Positions 16,059 through 24,107 of a DNA stretch of 64,000 nucleotides are shown here, in pieces. The first letter of the stretch is position 1; every line of letters starts with the position of its first letter. The notes below the pieces were generated by a model that saw only the letters and a list, made by a program, of their open reading frames with translations, ran no database searches and had not been told where the DNA came from. The stretch is from JAABVD01 sp965204545 (lineage in GTDB: Bacteria > Verrucomicrobiota > Verrucomicrobiia > Opitutales > UBA2995): NCBI GenBank assembly GCA_965204545.1, contig CBDBFA010000003.1:1550001-1614000 (forward strand). Reading direction: 5' to 3'. The position numbers were made by a program, and so were the translations under genes.

Positions 16059-17009
16059 CTATCCCAGGTAGGGGTCTATGAGGATGTGCAACTGTGGGAT
16101 GTCAATAAAGGAACACGCCAGGAACAGGGCCATAAGGAGGGCCATCAGGATCCACAGCGTTTTTTCCCGAATCAACTTTTCCGGCTTTTGAGCCCTTGAG
16201 GAAGGTTTCAATGCCACCCGCAAATAGCTGGCGAACAATCCGGAAATGAGGGGAAACAACAACAGGTATTCGATGCGGTACTTTATGAGGAAGATCCCCA
16301 TCATGAAAGTGGACATGAGGGCATAAAAGAAAGACGAAATTAGGAGGCTGTTCTCCGTATAGATGCGAAATACCCCGCGGTAGGCTTTCAACATATCCAA
16401 CCCCCCCCTGGCTTGAAGGGTCCGGTATTCGGCGAATCGCTTGATACCCATGAGAAAGGCCCCCGCCGTCCAGAATGCGATGAGGATACTGGTCGGGGGG
16501 ATGGCTGAATCGGTTACCAGAAACCAGCCGACCAGGAAACGTAGCGGGTTGTTGAACGATTCGGTGATGACATCGAGAAAGGGAATATCCTTGGTCCGCA
16601 GCGGTTTCAAATTATACCCCCATCCGCTGACCAGGAAGACGACAAGGGTCCAGAACACCCCGGGGTTGAGAACCATCGATAGTAATAGCCCCCCCGCTAC
16701 AAAGGAGGAGTATTCGGTCCATAGCCAGATGCGGTTGGGCATCCTGACCACAAAGGGGCGGTTTGACTTCAGCGGGTGATGCCGGTCAAAGGCCGAATCC
16801 CGCCACTCGTTCAATAGGTAATTGGAAGAAGCCACCAGGCTCGTGGCCAGGATTCCCAGGACGGCAGGTCCGATCAGGTCCCGCAACCCCATTCCTTCAA
16901 CCCCGCCCAGCAACCAGGCGGTCACCACCCCGGGCAAAACGAAGATCTGTTTGATCCAATGGTCCACCCTGGCGGCGGAAAGGTAATCCTTCAAATTAGC
17001 GGGATGCAC
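16059..17009 (-). CDS. UbiA-family prenyltransferase (decaprenyl-phosphate phosphoribosyltransferase-like)
   Basis: Integral membrane enzyme of the UbiA superfamily, 316 residues with about nine helices. The first Asp-rich motif is NYLLNEWRDSAFDRHHP (about 63-79; N-x3-D-x3-D) and the second is in LRTKDIPFLDVITES (about 137-151). Overall length and the HHPLKSNRP sequence recall decaprenyl-phosphate phosphoribosyltransferases rather than quinone or heme O enzymes, so the likely job is loading a sugar phosphate on a polyprenyl carrier. GTG start at 17009 overlaps the upstream methyltransferase by 14 bp. The neighbouring membrane glycosyltransferase-like gene supports a role in cell-surface glycan assembly. 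Confidence 0.82.
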   Translation of the reverse strand: MHPANLKDYLSAARVDHWIKQIFVLPGVVTAWLLGGVEGMGLRDLIGPAVLGILATSLVASSNYLLNEWRDSAFDRHHPLKSNRPFVVRMPNRIWLWTEYSSFVAGGLLLSMVLNPGVFWTLVVFLVSGWGYNLKPLRTKDIPFLDVITESFNNPLRFLVGWFLVTDSAIPPTSILIAFWTAGAFLMGIKRFAEYRTLQARGGLDMLKAYRGVFRIYTENSLLISSFFYALMSTFMMGIFLIKYRIEYLLLFPLISGLFASYLRVALKPSSRAQKPEKLIREKTLWILMALLMALFLACSFIDIPQLHILIDPYLG

Positions 17010-17889
17010 AGGCGTCCTCCTTTTTTTGAACCACGGCCAGCAGAGAGTCCCCCAGATTGATCCTGACCGTCCAGCGACGCATCAACCGGCAGGGTTGAAT
17101 TCTCAGCCACCCGGGAAAGTATTGCATGATCCTTACCCACAAATAATCGACCGTAAAATACCAATCGGGCCTGCTCCTGTGAACGACCCGCAAACCTGCT
17201 CTACGGCATGCCAGCTCCAGGGTGGAAGCATCGAAGTATCCGATGTGGGCTACCCGGTAGTGCCACCATTTACGACCCAGCAGCCGCGCGAAAAACGATT
17301 TCACGTCCGGGGTCACTATCATGGCCACGCCGTCGCCGGTCAGTCTTTTTTCCATTTCCTTTAGCATGCCGACCGGATCTTCCACGTGTTCTATGACGTC
17401 CACCAGGGTGATCACATCCCAAGCCGGCTCGCTCTTGGTATGCTCCAACAAACCCGCCCGGACGGGGAGGCCGCGTTTCTCGGCCCGTCCCTGCAGCCAT
17501 CGCGACGGTTCGACCCCGCGCGCCTGGAATCCCTCTTCTTGGGCGGCCTCGACTAGAATCCCCGAACCCGCGCCCACGTCAAGCAACCGGCCTTTCCGTT
17601 TGAATCGCACCAGGCGCTTCAACAGGGCCTGGGCCTGGCGTTTGCGCTGTTTCCTCCCGTCCTCGTATGCGGGATCCACCTGCGATTGGTAGAAGGATAA
17701 AACGTCGGACAAGTCGTGGCATTGCCGAAAGCCGCAGGTGCTGCACTGGTAAAGGGCGCTGATCCGGCCGTAATTGAAATCAGTGATGGCAAAGGAGCGG
17801 CTATTCGGGGGTTGAAGGAGGGAACTCCTCCATTTGCGGAAGGTGGGCGAGCCGCAGATACGACAGGGTTGTAAATTCTTTTCGGGCAT
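16996..17889 (-). CDS. Zinc-ribbon class I SAM methyltransferase
   Basis: 297 residues. The N-terminal 60 residues carry two CxxC pairs (CRICG near 7-11 and CSTCGF near 48-53), a zinc-ribbon-like module common in methyltransferases of sugar and surface-glycan clusters. The SAM fold follows: motif I LLDVGAGSGILVEAAQEEGF (about 98-117), motif II with VEPS, and VITLVDVIEHVEDP (about 155-168). The C-terminal 100 residues are family-variable. Substrate cannot be read from sequence; the context (two methyltransferases, a GT-C-like protein, a UbiA enzyme) suggests modification of a lipid-linked or surface sugar. Confidence 0.85.
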   Translation of the reverse strand: MPEKNLQPCRICGSPTFRKWRSSLLQPPNSRSFAITDFNYGRISALYQCSTCGFRQCHDLSDVLSFYQSQVDPAYEDGRKQRKRQAQALLKRLVRFKRKGRLLDVGAGSGILVEAAQEEGFQARGVEPSRWLQGRAEKRGLPVRAGLLEHTKSEPAWDVITLVDVIEHVEDPVGMLKEMEKRLTGDGVAMIVTPDVKSFFARLLGRKWWHYRVAHIGYFDASTLELACRRAGLRVVHRSRPDWYFTVDYLWVRIMQYFPGWLRIQPCRLMRRWTVRINLGDSLLAVVQKKEDACASR

Positions 17890-19893
17890 TTAACGGGAAC
17901 GCCGAACCTTTTTCATCTGCATGCCGTCGATAGCCTGCTGCATGAATAATGCGAGCAGGACCGGTATGAATACGAGAGCCGGAAAAATATAGCGTAAATC
18001 GATGTGGAACGAGGAAACCTGAATCAAGGTGATCAGGAACCAGCGTGTCCCGATAATGATCCCCAGCGCCCCTATCCATCCCAGGCGCCGTCGCCCCATT
18101 CCTCCCGTGCCGGACAGACTCAGCCGAACCGACCACAAGATCAACACGGCGGCAAAAAATAGCAGGTGAAACTTCCCGTGGTGAATCCATAACCAAGCTT
18201 GAACACGCTCTTGCACACGGAAGTCATCCCTTCCCGATTTTATTTCGTCTATGGTCACCCGCAACAGGGATCCCTTGTCGTCCGTGACTTGAACCTGCCC
18301 CAGGGCGAGGAGACGGGACGCGGGCAGGGAAAAGGCGTTTCCATCATCCGTCCTGAAGGCTACGGTCACGTTTTGGCTGGAATAGTCCGCTTTGGGAAGG
18401 GGCAAGGTAAAGCCGGATTGAAGGGGGGCAATCTGCTCTCCAAAGGCTTTCCGCACATCGGGCCGATCTGCTATGTCCGTGGTCGATTCGAGGACGAGGC
18501 CGCTGTGGTCGATCAGTTCGACACCGCTTACCCTGTCTCCCTCCGGAAAGGCCCATCCCCTTACCGTGGGCACTTTGCGGTAAGCGAGATAATGGCGGCG
18601 ATTGGCCACCTCGTTGTAAGCTTCCAATGTGGAGAAGACTTCATGCCGCGGATAATAGATACGCATGTCCGTATCTCTCAACGGCTGGTAAGCGAATTTG
18701 CCCACGTGGAGCAATCCCCGGGGAAAGCGCGGCAGATAATCTGAAATCTCAGGGTCGACGTAAGGATGAAAGACGAATCGTTTTTCCAACTTCCCCGAGG
18801 CGAAACCCTCCTCTATTTCCTGCGCGATCCTGCCGTAAAATTCTCGCGCCTGCAAGGCGCTGGCATGGATTCCCTCCTCGGATGCCGCCTCGCGCAAACC
18901 GATCAGGAACGCGCCGCCTCCGATCTCCTTTTCATCCCGGGCCAGGTGTTGGGTAACAGCTCCCCAGCGAGGGCCCACCCGCTCCGAAAAGGCCTCCCGT
19001 ATGGACGACAGAGTGGGGCTCACGTCGTAGGCTTTTTCCAGAGATTCCCGTTCGACATTGACCCAGGGTTTGGGGTTTGCCGGTTTTATCTGCTGCAGGC
19101 GTTCATACATATTCCTCATTGCGGAGTCCTGGAGCTCGTGGCTGACGAACATCCCGTGCTGGAAGAAGTTCACGCTGCGGACGGCCAGGTTGGTCAGGGC
19201 AATGGGGGCGATCAATCCCGCCAATAGGGCGAGCATCCTCTTTCCCCCTATTTTCCAAAGCCGCCGTTCCCGTGGCCATATCCAGAACAGGAAAAGGTAG
19301 CCGAGAAGAAACAGCCCCACCAGTATGGTTTCTTCCCGCGTGTGCCAGAGGAGGGCCAGCGCCGCCCCTGCCGGAAGAACCTGTCTCAATTTGAGGGCCG
19401 ATATTTTTTGCAGGGTCAAGGGAATGAGCGCCCCCACCGTTATCAACCACATCGACGTATAAAAACACTCCCTGAGGGTTCTGTTGGCCAACAACAACCA
19501 TCCCGGGTGCAGTATTATCACGACAAATGTCAGCCCGGCGATGGTCGGGTTCAACCCGGCTTTGCGAAAGCCGTTCAACATGAAGAAAGCCGCCCCGCAA
19601 AGCAGGAATTCCTGTACCAGGCGCAGGGGAATTTCACTCACGTTTACCAGGGCCAGAAAGAGGGGATAGACGGGTTGCCGAAGCAAGGTGTGGACATTGT
19701 ATTCCGCCCAAAAGTACCAACTCTTGCCCAACAGGATGTAGTTGAGATCGTCAGCCGGGCGGAAGAAAGGTTCTATCTCCTCTCCCAGAACCAGCCAAAA
19801 TTTGAAGAGAAACCCCAGGCAACCCAGCCAGAAAAACATGCCTTTGCACTCGAGAACCTGCCAGGGCGATTTGCGGGACATGAAACCAATCAA
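17890..19893 (-). CDS. GT-C-like polytopic membrane protein
   Basis: 667 residues. The N-terminal 250 residues hold about eight membrane helices with a PADDLNY sequence (about 45-51) in the first external loop, where GT-C glycosyltransferases carry an acidic catalytic pair. A soluble region of about 300 residues follows (260-560), then three C-terminal helices separated by FHIDLRYIFPALVFIP. The topology resembles lipid-linked-sugar mannosyl- or arabinosyltransferases, but no decisive signature is present. TTG 19893 overlaps the upstream TGA as TTGA; ATG 19881 is an alternative start. It sits inside a tight operon with two methyltransferases and a UbiA enzyme. Confidence 0.72.
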   Translation of the reverse strand: MIGFMSRKSPWQVLECKGMFFWLGCLGFLFKFWLVLGEEIEPFFRPADDLNYILLGKSWYFWAEYNVHTLLRQPVYPLFLALVNVSEIPLRLVQEFLLCGAAFFMLNGFRKAGLNPTIAGLTFVVIILHPGWLLLANRTLRECFYTSMWLITVGALIPLTLQKISALKLRQVLPAGAALALLWHTREETILVGLFLLGYLFLFWIWPRERRLWKIGGKRMLALLAGLIAPIALTNLAVRSVNFFQHGMFVSHELQDSAMRNMYERLQQIKPANPKPWVNVERESLEKAYDVSPTLSSIREAFSERVGPRWGAVTQHLARDEKEIGGGAFLIGLREAASEEGIHASALQAREFYGRIAQEIEEGFASGKLEKRFVFHPYVDPEISDYLPRFPRGLLHVGKFAYQPLRDTDMRIYYPRHEVFSTLEAYNEVANRRHYLAYRKVPTVRGWAFPEGDRVSGVELIDHSGLVLESTTDIADRPDVRKAFGEQIAPLQSGFTLPLPKADYSSQNVTVAFRTDDGNAFSLPASRLLALGQVQVTDDKGSLLRVTIDEIKSGRDDFRVQERVQAWLWIHHGKFHLLFFAAVLILWSVRLSLSGTGGMGRRRLGWIGALGIIIGTRWFLITLIQVSSFHIDLRYIFPALVFIPVLLALFMQQAIDGMQMKKVRRSR

Positions 19894-20645
19894 GGATGGG
19901 GCTTTTCAGCCAGAATGAAGATCTTGGGAGCCAACCAACCCAAAAATTTCGACCAGGGGGATCGAGTGACGAGATCCGCAATGCGGACGACCCAATTCCA
20001 GTCCGGGCCAATGATGAGGCCGTTGGGGCGCAAGGACTGAATTTTGAAAAGCGGACTGAGCTTCCGGCGGTAAAGGGCCGGTCGCCCCAAGGCCAACAGG
20101 CCCCATTCGTTGCGATCGATCAGGCATCCCAGCGCCAGCAGAGGATTGAGCTTGTTGGGTTCGAATATGATCAGATTGCCCCCCGGTTTCACAACCCGCC
20201 ACATTTCCTTCAAGCACCGATTGAAGCGCTGAAAGTGATGCAAGACATCCACCGCAATCAAGGCGTCAAAGTGGGAATCTTCATAGGGGAGTTTTTCGGC
20301 GTTGGCCTCCTTGACCACGATACCATCCAATCCGTAGGTCGAAACCAGCCCTTGCGCCTGCCCCAGCAGAGCGGCGGAGGTGTCGACCGCGTGGATATCC
20401 CTCGTACGCTTGTAGATGGCCGGGAGAAACAACCCGGACCCGCACCCGAGGTCCAGTACGCGGTCCCCGGGCTGGATGAGGGAATCGATCACACCTAGAA
20501 AATGGGTGTTCAGCGAAGGCGAACCAAATCCCTTTTCCGGATCGAATCGCCGGGCTCCCCAGAAGAGTGGGCTGCGCTTTCTTTCCCGCAATTCTCTATA
20601 AAAGGACCGTGTTTCTTCGGTCGTCGGAGGTTTAAACAACGGCAT
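19890..20645 (-). CDS. Class I SAM-dependent methyltransferase
   Basis: 251-residue methyltransferase of the Methyltransf_11 type. Motif I is RVLDLGCGSGLFLPAIYKR (about 62-80), motif II HAVDTS, motif III ALIAVDVLHHFQRFNRCLKE (about 128-147), post-III VVKPGGNLIIFEPN (about 151-164). The C-terminal region (180-251) is hydrophobic and ends with a possible membrane-associated segment. It is the first gene of the minus-strand operon that continues through the GT-C-like gene to argJ. The substrate is unknown; a polyprenyl or glycan acceptor fits the company it keeps. Confidence 0.85.
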   Translation of the reverse strand: MPLFKPPTTEETRSFYRELRERKRSPLFWGARRFDPEKGFGSPSLNTHFLGVIDSLIQPGDRVLDLGCGSGLFLPAIYKRTRDIHAVDTSAALLGQAQGLVSTYGLDGIVVKEANAEKLPYEDSHFDALIAVDVLHHFQRFNRCLKEMWRVVKPGGNLIIFEPNKLNPLLALGCLIDRNEWGLLALGRPALYRRKLSPLFKIQSLRPNGLIIGPDWNWVVRIADLVTRSPWSKFLGWLAPKIFILAEKPHP

Positions 20646-20772
20646 GGGGATTGGAATGCTATTTTTGGCGGCATGGCCCGGGCCTTCATGCAGGCATAAA
20701 ACAGGGTATTTTCCAATACTTTCCTAATTGGCTTGCCCATGCTTGAATAGGGATAGAAAAAGTGCCCAGCAC

Positions 20773-21216
20773 ATGTTTACCATAGCCACAGAGCCATTGG
20801 ATGTTGCGCAATTGGCCGGAAGTTTGCCACATCCTGCCGCCGGAGCAATCGTCACCTTTGAAGGACGGGTGAGAAACCACAACGACGGGCTGACCGTAAC
20901 CGCGCTTGAATATCAGGCCTACCAGCCCCTGGCCCATTCCGAAGGATTGCGGATATTGCGGGAAGCCAAGTCCAGGTTCTCCATCATCGACTGCCGTTGC
21001 GCACACCGCATCGGCGCGCTGGGGGTGGGCGATATCGCCGTTTGGGTAGGGGCGGTTTCAGCACACCGGGCGGACGCTTTTTCCGCCTGTCGCTATATCA
21101 TCGACGAGGTCAAGAAACGGGTGCCCATCTGGAAGAAGGAAATTCCAGCAAGCGGTGACAGCTACTGGGTGGCCTGCCATCAGACCAATGATCCCGGGAC
21201 GCCCCCTGTAATTTGA
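20773..21216 (+). CDS. moaE: Molybdopterin synthase large subunit
   Basis: Catalytic subunit that, with thiocarboxylated MoaD, converts cyclic pyranopterin monophosphate to molybdopterin. 147 residues from ATG 20773. Family motifs are GAIVTFEGRVRNHNDG (about 23-38), LEYQAYQPLAHSEGLRIL, AHRIGALGVGDIAVWVGAVSAHR (about 78-100), and DEVKKRVPIWKKEI with the conserved Lys residues of the active site (about 113-126). A longer frame from a TTG at 20728 has no family support. It stands apart from moaD by the 5.8-kb minus-strand operon, yet on the same strand as moeA-moaC-moaD. Confidence 0.95.
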   Translation: MFTIATEPLDVAQLAGSLPHPAAGAIVTFEGRVRNHNDGLTVTALEYQAYQPLAHSEGLRILREAKSRFSIIDCRCAHRIGALGVGDIAVWVGAVSAHRADAFSACRYIIDEVKKRVPIWKKEIPASGDSYWVACHQTNDPGTPPVI

Positions 21217-21302
21217 GTTTTTTCCCGGGGGGAAAGCTTCGCTCTTGATTTGCAAAAAGCCATGTGGTTGTTTCCTCCTTTTTTTTCAACCGGGAGTCGC
21301 AT

Positions 21303-22805
21303 ATGCCTGAAGAATCCTCTGATATCGGCCTGATCGGATTGGCCGTGATGGGCCAGAATCTGGCCCTCAATATTGCCGATCACGGGTTTAAAATTTCTGT
21401 CTTCAACCGCACCACTTCCAGGATGAGCGCATTTGTCGAAGCCCATCCCGATACCCCTGGCGGACTGGTCGGCATCCCCACCATAGGAGAATTCGCGGCC
21501 TCCCTCAAGCCTCCGCGGAAAATCATAATCCTGGTCCAGGCCGGCCCAGCCACCGATGCGGTGGTGGATAGCCTGATTCCACATCTGGACCAGGGGGATA
21601 TTATCATCGATGGAGGCAATGCCAAGTGGACCGATACGATCCGGCGCGAACGGGAGTTGAAAAAAATTGGTCTTCGCTTTGTCGGGTCCGGGGTTTCGGG
21701 TGGCGAGGTGGGCGCCCGATTCGGTCCGTCTTTAATGCCGGGGGGAGATCCCGGGGCCTGGGAGCATTTGCAACCCATCTGGCAAGCCATAGCCGCCAAG
21801 GTCGATCCCGATACGGGTCGTCCCCTTGAAGGGGCGGAACCGGGCAAGCCGGTGCAGGGGGGATTTCCCTGTTCGGCCTACATCGGCCCCAACGGAGCCG
21901 GCCATTACGTAAAGATGATTCACAACGGCATCGAATACGGGGACATGCAGATGATATGCGAAGCCTATTTGCTCATGAAGAACCTCCTGGGCATGAAAGC
22001 CTCCGCCATTGGAAAGGTTTTCGAGGCCTGGAACCGGGGGCGGCTCGATTCGTTTCTGATCGAGATTACGGCGGATATTCTCCAGCAAACCGACCCCATC
22101 ACCGGGCAGGCCTTTGTCGACATTGTTCTGGATACCGCGGGGCAGAAGGGAACGGGCAAGTGGACATCGGTCAATGCCCTCGATATGGGTGTCCCGGCGC
22201 CCACTATTGCGGAAGCCGTTTTCGCCCGTTGTTTGAGCGCCATAAAGGAAGAGCGGGTCGCCGCTTCGGGGCGGCTGAAAGGACCCCGGGCGAGATTCAA
22301 GGGCGATGCCGATTCGTTTATCCTGGCCCTGGACGATGCTCTTTATTGCTCCAAAATCTGTTCCTATGCCCAGGGATTTCAGCTCATGCGGGAAGCGCAA
22401 AAAGAGTACGATTGGAGCTTGAATTTCGGCGAAATCGCCCAGATCTGGCGCGGGGGCTGCATCATTCGGGCCCGCTTTCTTCAAAAGATTACCGAGGCCT
22501 ACGCCAGGGATGCCGATCTGGCAAATTTGCTCCTGGACCCGTATTTTCTGCAGGAAGTCGAATCCGCCCAGGCCAATTGGAGAAAGGTGGTGTCCGCCGC
22601 CTTTGCCCATGGCGTTCCCGCCCCCACCTTCGCTTCCGCCCTTTCCTATTACGACGGATACCGCGAGGCCCGTCTGCCGGCCAATTTACTGCAATCCCAG
22701 CGCGATTATTTTGGAGCCCACACCTACGAACGGGTGGACCAACCGCGCGGAAAATTTTACCATCTGGATTGGCCTCTATCCGATCGGGTCCAATACGGGG
22801 ATTAG
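21303..22805 (+). CDS. gnd: 6-phosphogluconate dehydrogenase, decarboxylating
   Basis: Oxidative pentose phosphate pathway: 6-phosphogluconate plus NADP+ to ribulose 5-phosphate, CO2 and NADPH. 500 residues. The Rossmann fingerprint is GLIGLAVMGQNLALNI (about 8-23); the catalytic-domain signatures are VGSGVSGGEVGARFGPSLMPG (about 126-146), KMIHNGIEYGDMQ with the catalytic Lys (about 204-216), and QKGTGKWTS (about 279-287). The C-terminus contains ALSYYDGYREARLPANLLQSQRDYFGAHTYER. ATG 21303 has GGGAG seven bases upstream. A repeat of family A follows the stop directly. Confidence 0.96.
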   Translation: MPEESSDIGLIGLAVMGQNLALNIADHGFKISVFNRTTSRMSAFVEAHPDTPGGLVGIPTIGEFAASLKPPRKIIILVQAGPATDAVVDSLIPHLDQGDIIIDGGNAKWTDTIRRERELKKIGLRFVGSGVSGGEVGARFGPSLMPGGDPGAWEHLQPIWQAIAAKVDPDTGRPLEGAEPGKPVQGGFPCSAYIGPNGAGHYVKMIHNGIEYGDMQMICEAYLLMKNLLGMKASAIGKVFEAWNRGRLDSFLIEITADILQQTDPITGQAFVDIVLDTAGQKGTGKWTSVNALDMGVPAPTIAEAVFARCLSAIKEERVAASGRLKGPRARFKGDADSFILALDDALYCSKICSYAQGFQLMREAQKEYDWSLNFGEIAQIWRGGCIIRARFLQKITEAYARDADLANLLLDPYFLQEVESAQANWRKVVSAAFAHGVPAPTFASALSYYDGYREARLPANLLQSQRDYFGAHTYERVDQPRGKFYHLDWPLSDRVQYGD

Positions 22806-22813
22806 TGGGGTCG

Positions 22814-23036
22814 CCCTGAAATAAACCACCACAGAGGGCACAGAGAGGCGAGAGAGGGAGAAACCACGGATTACACGGATGGGTACGGATAGAAATCCTA
22901 ACGCCAACGGCGTTAAACTCCAAAGCCCAGTGTCGCGTAGCGCACGCTGGGTAGGAATAGGTAAAAAATTACGAACCCCAACGGGGTTCCACAAAAATGG
23001 TAATCGTGATGGGGAATATCCTGAAGGCAAATTCAT
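22814..23036. repeat. Dispersed repeat family A, copy 2
   Basis: Near-identical to 10770-10976 in the same orientation, with an additional GAGAGGC unit and a four-base insertion near 23002. Contains the same three palindromes. It directly follows gnd. Confidence 0.9.
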
Positions 23037-23096
23037 ACGAAAAAGTCCGTCAATGGTGCGAACGAATTAACGGGACATGACACTAGCCCGTATTTC
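23024..23096. repeat. Repeat family C copy 1 (AAGTCCGTCAATGGTG) and CTAGTGTCATGTCCCG motif
   Basis: 23024-23074 matches 48228-48278 with a few changes (AAGGCAAATTCATACGAA, then AAGTCCGTCAATGGTGCGAAC, then AATTAACGGG). The following ACATGACACTAGCCCG is the reverse complement of an ACTAGTGTCATGT-type motif. Together with copy A2 this fills almost the whole gnd to AraC-MGMT gap; the last 50 bp must carry the promoter of the downstream gene. Confidence 0.75.
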
Positions 23097-23147
23097 TCGC
23101 AAGAATCGGGTGGAGGGAAGCCTGCAAATTGTGATAAATTAACTTTA

Positions 23148-24107
23148 GTGACGCAGTTCGAACAGATCGAATCCATAATCAGGCACCTCGGAGATCACTT
23201 TCAGGACCAACCAGGCTTGGAAGAATTAGCCAAGTTGGCGGGAATGAGCCCGTACCATTTTCAGCGTGTTTTCAAGAGTTGGGTGGGATTGTCGCCCAAG
23301 CAGTTTCTGAAGTATCTGACCCTGGAGTACGCCAAATCCCTTCTGGATAAGGACCGCTCCGTCCTCGACTCGGCTTTGGAAAGCGGACTTTCCGGACCTG
23401 GAAGATTGCACGATCTATTTGTATCAATCGAATCGGTGACGCCAGGTCAATACAAGGCGCGCGGAATGCAATTGGAAATTTCCTTCGGCATCCATCCATC
23501 ACCCTTCGGCTGGGTGGTGCTGGCCCAGTGCGAACGCGGAATGTGCGGTTGCTTTTTTCTTCCCCAACCGGACGAGAAACTGGCCCGGGTCACGTTGCGG
23601 GAATACTGGCCCCTGGCGCGTGCCCAAAGAAATGATGCCGTCACCCGGGAGCTTTCCGAACAGCTTTTCGGAAAACGTGGTATCGTAACCAACGCGAAAA
23701 TATCCATATTTGCAAGGGGTACTCCATTTCAAGTTCAGGTATGGCGCGCCCTTCTGCAAATACCGGCGGGGTGTCTGGCCACGTATTCCGATGTGGCCAA
23801 TAAAATCGGAAAGCCCAAGGCATCCCGCGCCGTGGCAAGCGCGATTGGAGCCAATCCGATATCCTGGCTGATCCCCTGCCACCGCGTCATTCGCAAAGGC
23901 GGTTATCTGGGTGGATACCGCTGGGGGCTCCCCCGGAAAAAAGTAATGCTGGCCTGGGAAGCAAGCCGGAGTCAAATGTGGTCGGATCCCAAAACCGGCC
24001 GGCCCCGGGGCCGGGTCGTGGTCGGGTCCGCCGAGGACTCTTCCGTGATAAAAAATACCACCCGATCGGACGTGATGTTGGAATTCCGGGGCAAGACGAA
24101 AGAATAG
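23148..24107 (+). CDS. AraC-type HTH fused to O6-methylguanine-DNA methyltransferase (Ada-like, no N-Ada domain)
   Basis: 319 residues. Residues 1-105 are an AraC-family DNA-binding domain (LEELAKLAGMSPYHFQRVFK, then LSPKQFLKYLTLEYAKSLL). Residues 115-277 are a complete suicide methyltransferase: GTPFQVQVWRALLQIPAGCLATYSDVA and the active site PCHRV with Cys244, then GGYLGGYRWG. The Zn/Cys38 methyl-phosphotriester sensor that heads E. coli Ada is absent, so transcriptional activation by the usual methyl transfer is not expected; such AraC-Ogt fusions are known. GTG start; ATG is not available. The last 42 codons overlap the convergent anti-sigma gene exactly beyond the end of the MGMT domain, so this tail is probably acquired by read-through. 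Confidence 0.88.
   Translation: MTQFEQIESIIRHLGDHFQDQPGLEELAKLAGMSPYHFQRVFKSWVGLSPKQFLKYLTLEYAKSLLDKDRSVLDSALESGLSGPGRLHDLFVSIESVTPGQYKARGMQLEISFGIHPSPFGWVVLAQCERGMCGCFFLPQPDEKLARVTLREYWPLARAQRNDAVTRELSEQLFGKRGIVTNAKISIFARGTPFQVQVWRALLQIPAGCLATYSDVANKIGKPKASRAVASAIGANPISWLIPCHRVIRKGGYLGGYRWGLPRKKVMLAWEASRSQMWSDPKTGRPRGRVVVGSAEDSSVIKNTTRSDVMLEFRGKTKE

Noticed and set aside
15074..16081. 335-codon plus-strand frame opposite argJ
   Set aside because: Shadow frame, His/Gly/Gln-rich; argJ on the minus strand carries every family signature.
21732..22610. 292-codon minus-strand frame opposite gnd
   Set aside because: Shadow of gnd; no domain and no plausible start signal.
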